Source: Bacteroidales bacterium
GTDB taxonomy: Bacteria > Bacteroidota > Bacteroidia > Bacteroidales > Bacteroidaceae
NCBI GenBank assembly: GCA_030523385.1
Contig: JAUNIV010000155.1
Location: forward strand, 1-6,364
DNA: 6,364 bases
Reading direction: 5' to 3'
Every line of letters starts with the position of its first letter. Position 1 is the first letter of the stretch. Positions 6,122 through 6,364 of this stretch are shown piece after piece. The position numbers and the translations under genes are program-made. The notes under the pieces were generated by a model. The model was given only the letters and a program-made list of their open reading frames with translations, made no database searches and had not been told where the DNA came from.

Positions 6122-6165
6122 CTCACGCATATATCTTCATGTGCCCACGAAGATATATGCGTGAG
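6122..6165. repeat. Perfect 17-bp inverted repeat
   Basis: CTCACGCATATATCTTC (6122-6138) is exactly inverted as GAAGATATATGCGTGAG (6149-6165) around a 10-nt centre. Two further pairs (T6140-A6147, G6141-C6146) can close a TGCC tetraloop. As RNA this would be a long stable hairpin about 25 nt past the winged-helix stop codon. It lacks a following T-run, so a classical terminator role is unlikely. It could be a REP/MITE-like intergenic repeat, an mRNA 3'-end stabiliser, or a dimeric protein-binding site. Its right arm is the first unit of the 22-bp periodic repeat. Confidence 0.85.
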
Positions 6166-6214
6166 CTTCTGAAGATATATTCATCGGCCCTTGAAGATAT
6201 TATTCATTTTCGGG
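6149..6214 (+). repeat. Three GAAGATAT units at exact 22-bp period
   Basis: GAAGATAT starts at 6149, 6171 and 6193, exactly 22 bp apart. The first two units agree over GAAGATATAT and then diverge. Units at 6149 and 6193 are preceded by GCCC plus two bases, and a fourth copy lies on the opposite strand ending at 6138, also preceded (on that strand) by a GGGC-containing stretch. The pattern suggests a composite repeat made of short modules, or sites on the same DNA face about two helical turns apart. Unit lengths and the lack of conserved full repeats with unique spacers exclude a CRISPR array. Confidence 0.6.
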
Positions 6215-6310
6215 GGTATCCAAATCCAAAATAGCATCAATCTTACTATGTGTTTCCTGTAGTGTATTTTGACAGGGAATATTATACAAACAAAAAAGGG
6301 GTCTTTTCAC
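6200..6310 (-). pseudogene. Possible short gene remnant, 36 codons
   Basis: On the minus strand a GTG at 6310 opens a 36-codon frame ending with TAA at 6200-6202. Its last part reads QNTLQETHSKIDAILDLDTP, which looks like the amphipathic, acidic end of a real protein. An in-frame TAA shortly upstream and the overlap of its beginning with the hairpin terminator argue against an intact gene. I recognise no family. It may be the 3' scar of a decayed gene or a chance frame; if it is real, the neighbouring GAAGATAT repeats lie just behind its stop codon. Confidence 0.2.
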
Positions 6311-6324
6311 AAAGCCCCCTTTTT
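6292..6324. terminator. Strong intrinsic terminator, probably bidirectional
   Basis: AAAAAGGGG (6293-6301) pairs with CCCCTTTTT (6316-6324). After one T-C mismatch, CTTT (6303-6306) pairs with AAAG (6311-6314) around a TCAC loop. This gives a 9+4 bp stem with a T-tract at the plus-strand end and, because of the A-run on the left, a U-tract for minus-strand transcripts too. Rightwards it could end the winged-helix transcript about 200 nt after its stop; leftwards it could end a gene beyond the right edge. Confidence 0.85.
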
Positions 6325-6364
6325 AAGTTTTCAATAGGTATTAGTTTTTTTTTAAGGTAAAAAG

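Noticed and set aside
6117..6164. A 15-codon plus-strand frame starting at an ATG inside the palindrome region
   Set aside because: It has no ribosome binding site, consists almost entirely of the inverted repeat, and is too short to support.
6122..6165. The 17-bp inverted repeat as an intrinsic terminator of the winged-helix gene
   Set aside because: No T-run follows either arm; the hairpin at 6292-6324 is a much better terminator.
6149..6214. CRISPR array suggested by the regular 22-bp spacing
   Set aside because: Only 8-10 bp are conserved per unit, there are just three units, no repeat of 23 or more bases with unique spacers, and no cas gene in the window.

Overview
The window looks like a chromosomal segment of a Bacteroidales bacterium, most likely Bacteroides or Phocaeicola. 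The reasons are Bacteroidota-type promoters (TTTG about 20 nt before TAnnTTTG), AT-rich leaders that mostly lack a Shine-Dalgarno sequence, a DUF4494 protein (a family I know only from Bacteroidota), and close resemblance of several proteins to Bacteroides ones as I remember them. No database search was possible.

Left part (1-1820, minus strand): a compact three-gene operon reads leftwards. It encodes a DUF4494 protein, a YggS/PLPHP-type pyridoxal-phosphate homeostasis protein, and a dihydroorotate-dehydrogenase-like flavoprotein that is cut by the window edge. Its promoter overlaps the 3' end of the preceding gene. The flavoprotein has lost the residues that bind orotate in true PyrD enzymes, so its substrate is probably different.

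Middle (1821-5685): an intergenic region (3057-3230) carries two divergent promoters. Leftwards lies a 411-residue protein of the L-fucose/arabinose isomerase-like superfamily (COG2407 type). Rightwards lies a two-gene operon of a fold-type I aminotransferase (400 residues) and, 4 bp later, a four-helix FtsX/LolC/E-like ABC permease without an ATPase gene beside it.

Right part (5686-6364): a 70-residue winged-helix protein has a consensus Shine-Dalgarno sequence and two small dyads upstream of its start. It is followed by about 270 bp without a secure gene. That stretch holds a perfect 17-bp inverted repeat, a GAAGATAT motif repeated at an exact 22-bp period, a possible 36-codon minus-strand gene remnant, and a strong hairpin terminator that could work in both directions.

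The genes are mostly housekeeping or conserved hypothetical. Two gene products (YggS-like and aminotransferase) concern PLP chemistry, but they sit in separate operons and no joint pathway is shown. I see no clear defence, phage or antibiotic-type system. The least explained parts are the 3' repeat block, the modified DHOD-like enzyme and the apparent internal duplication in the DUF4494 protein.
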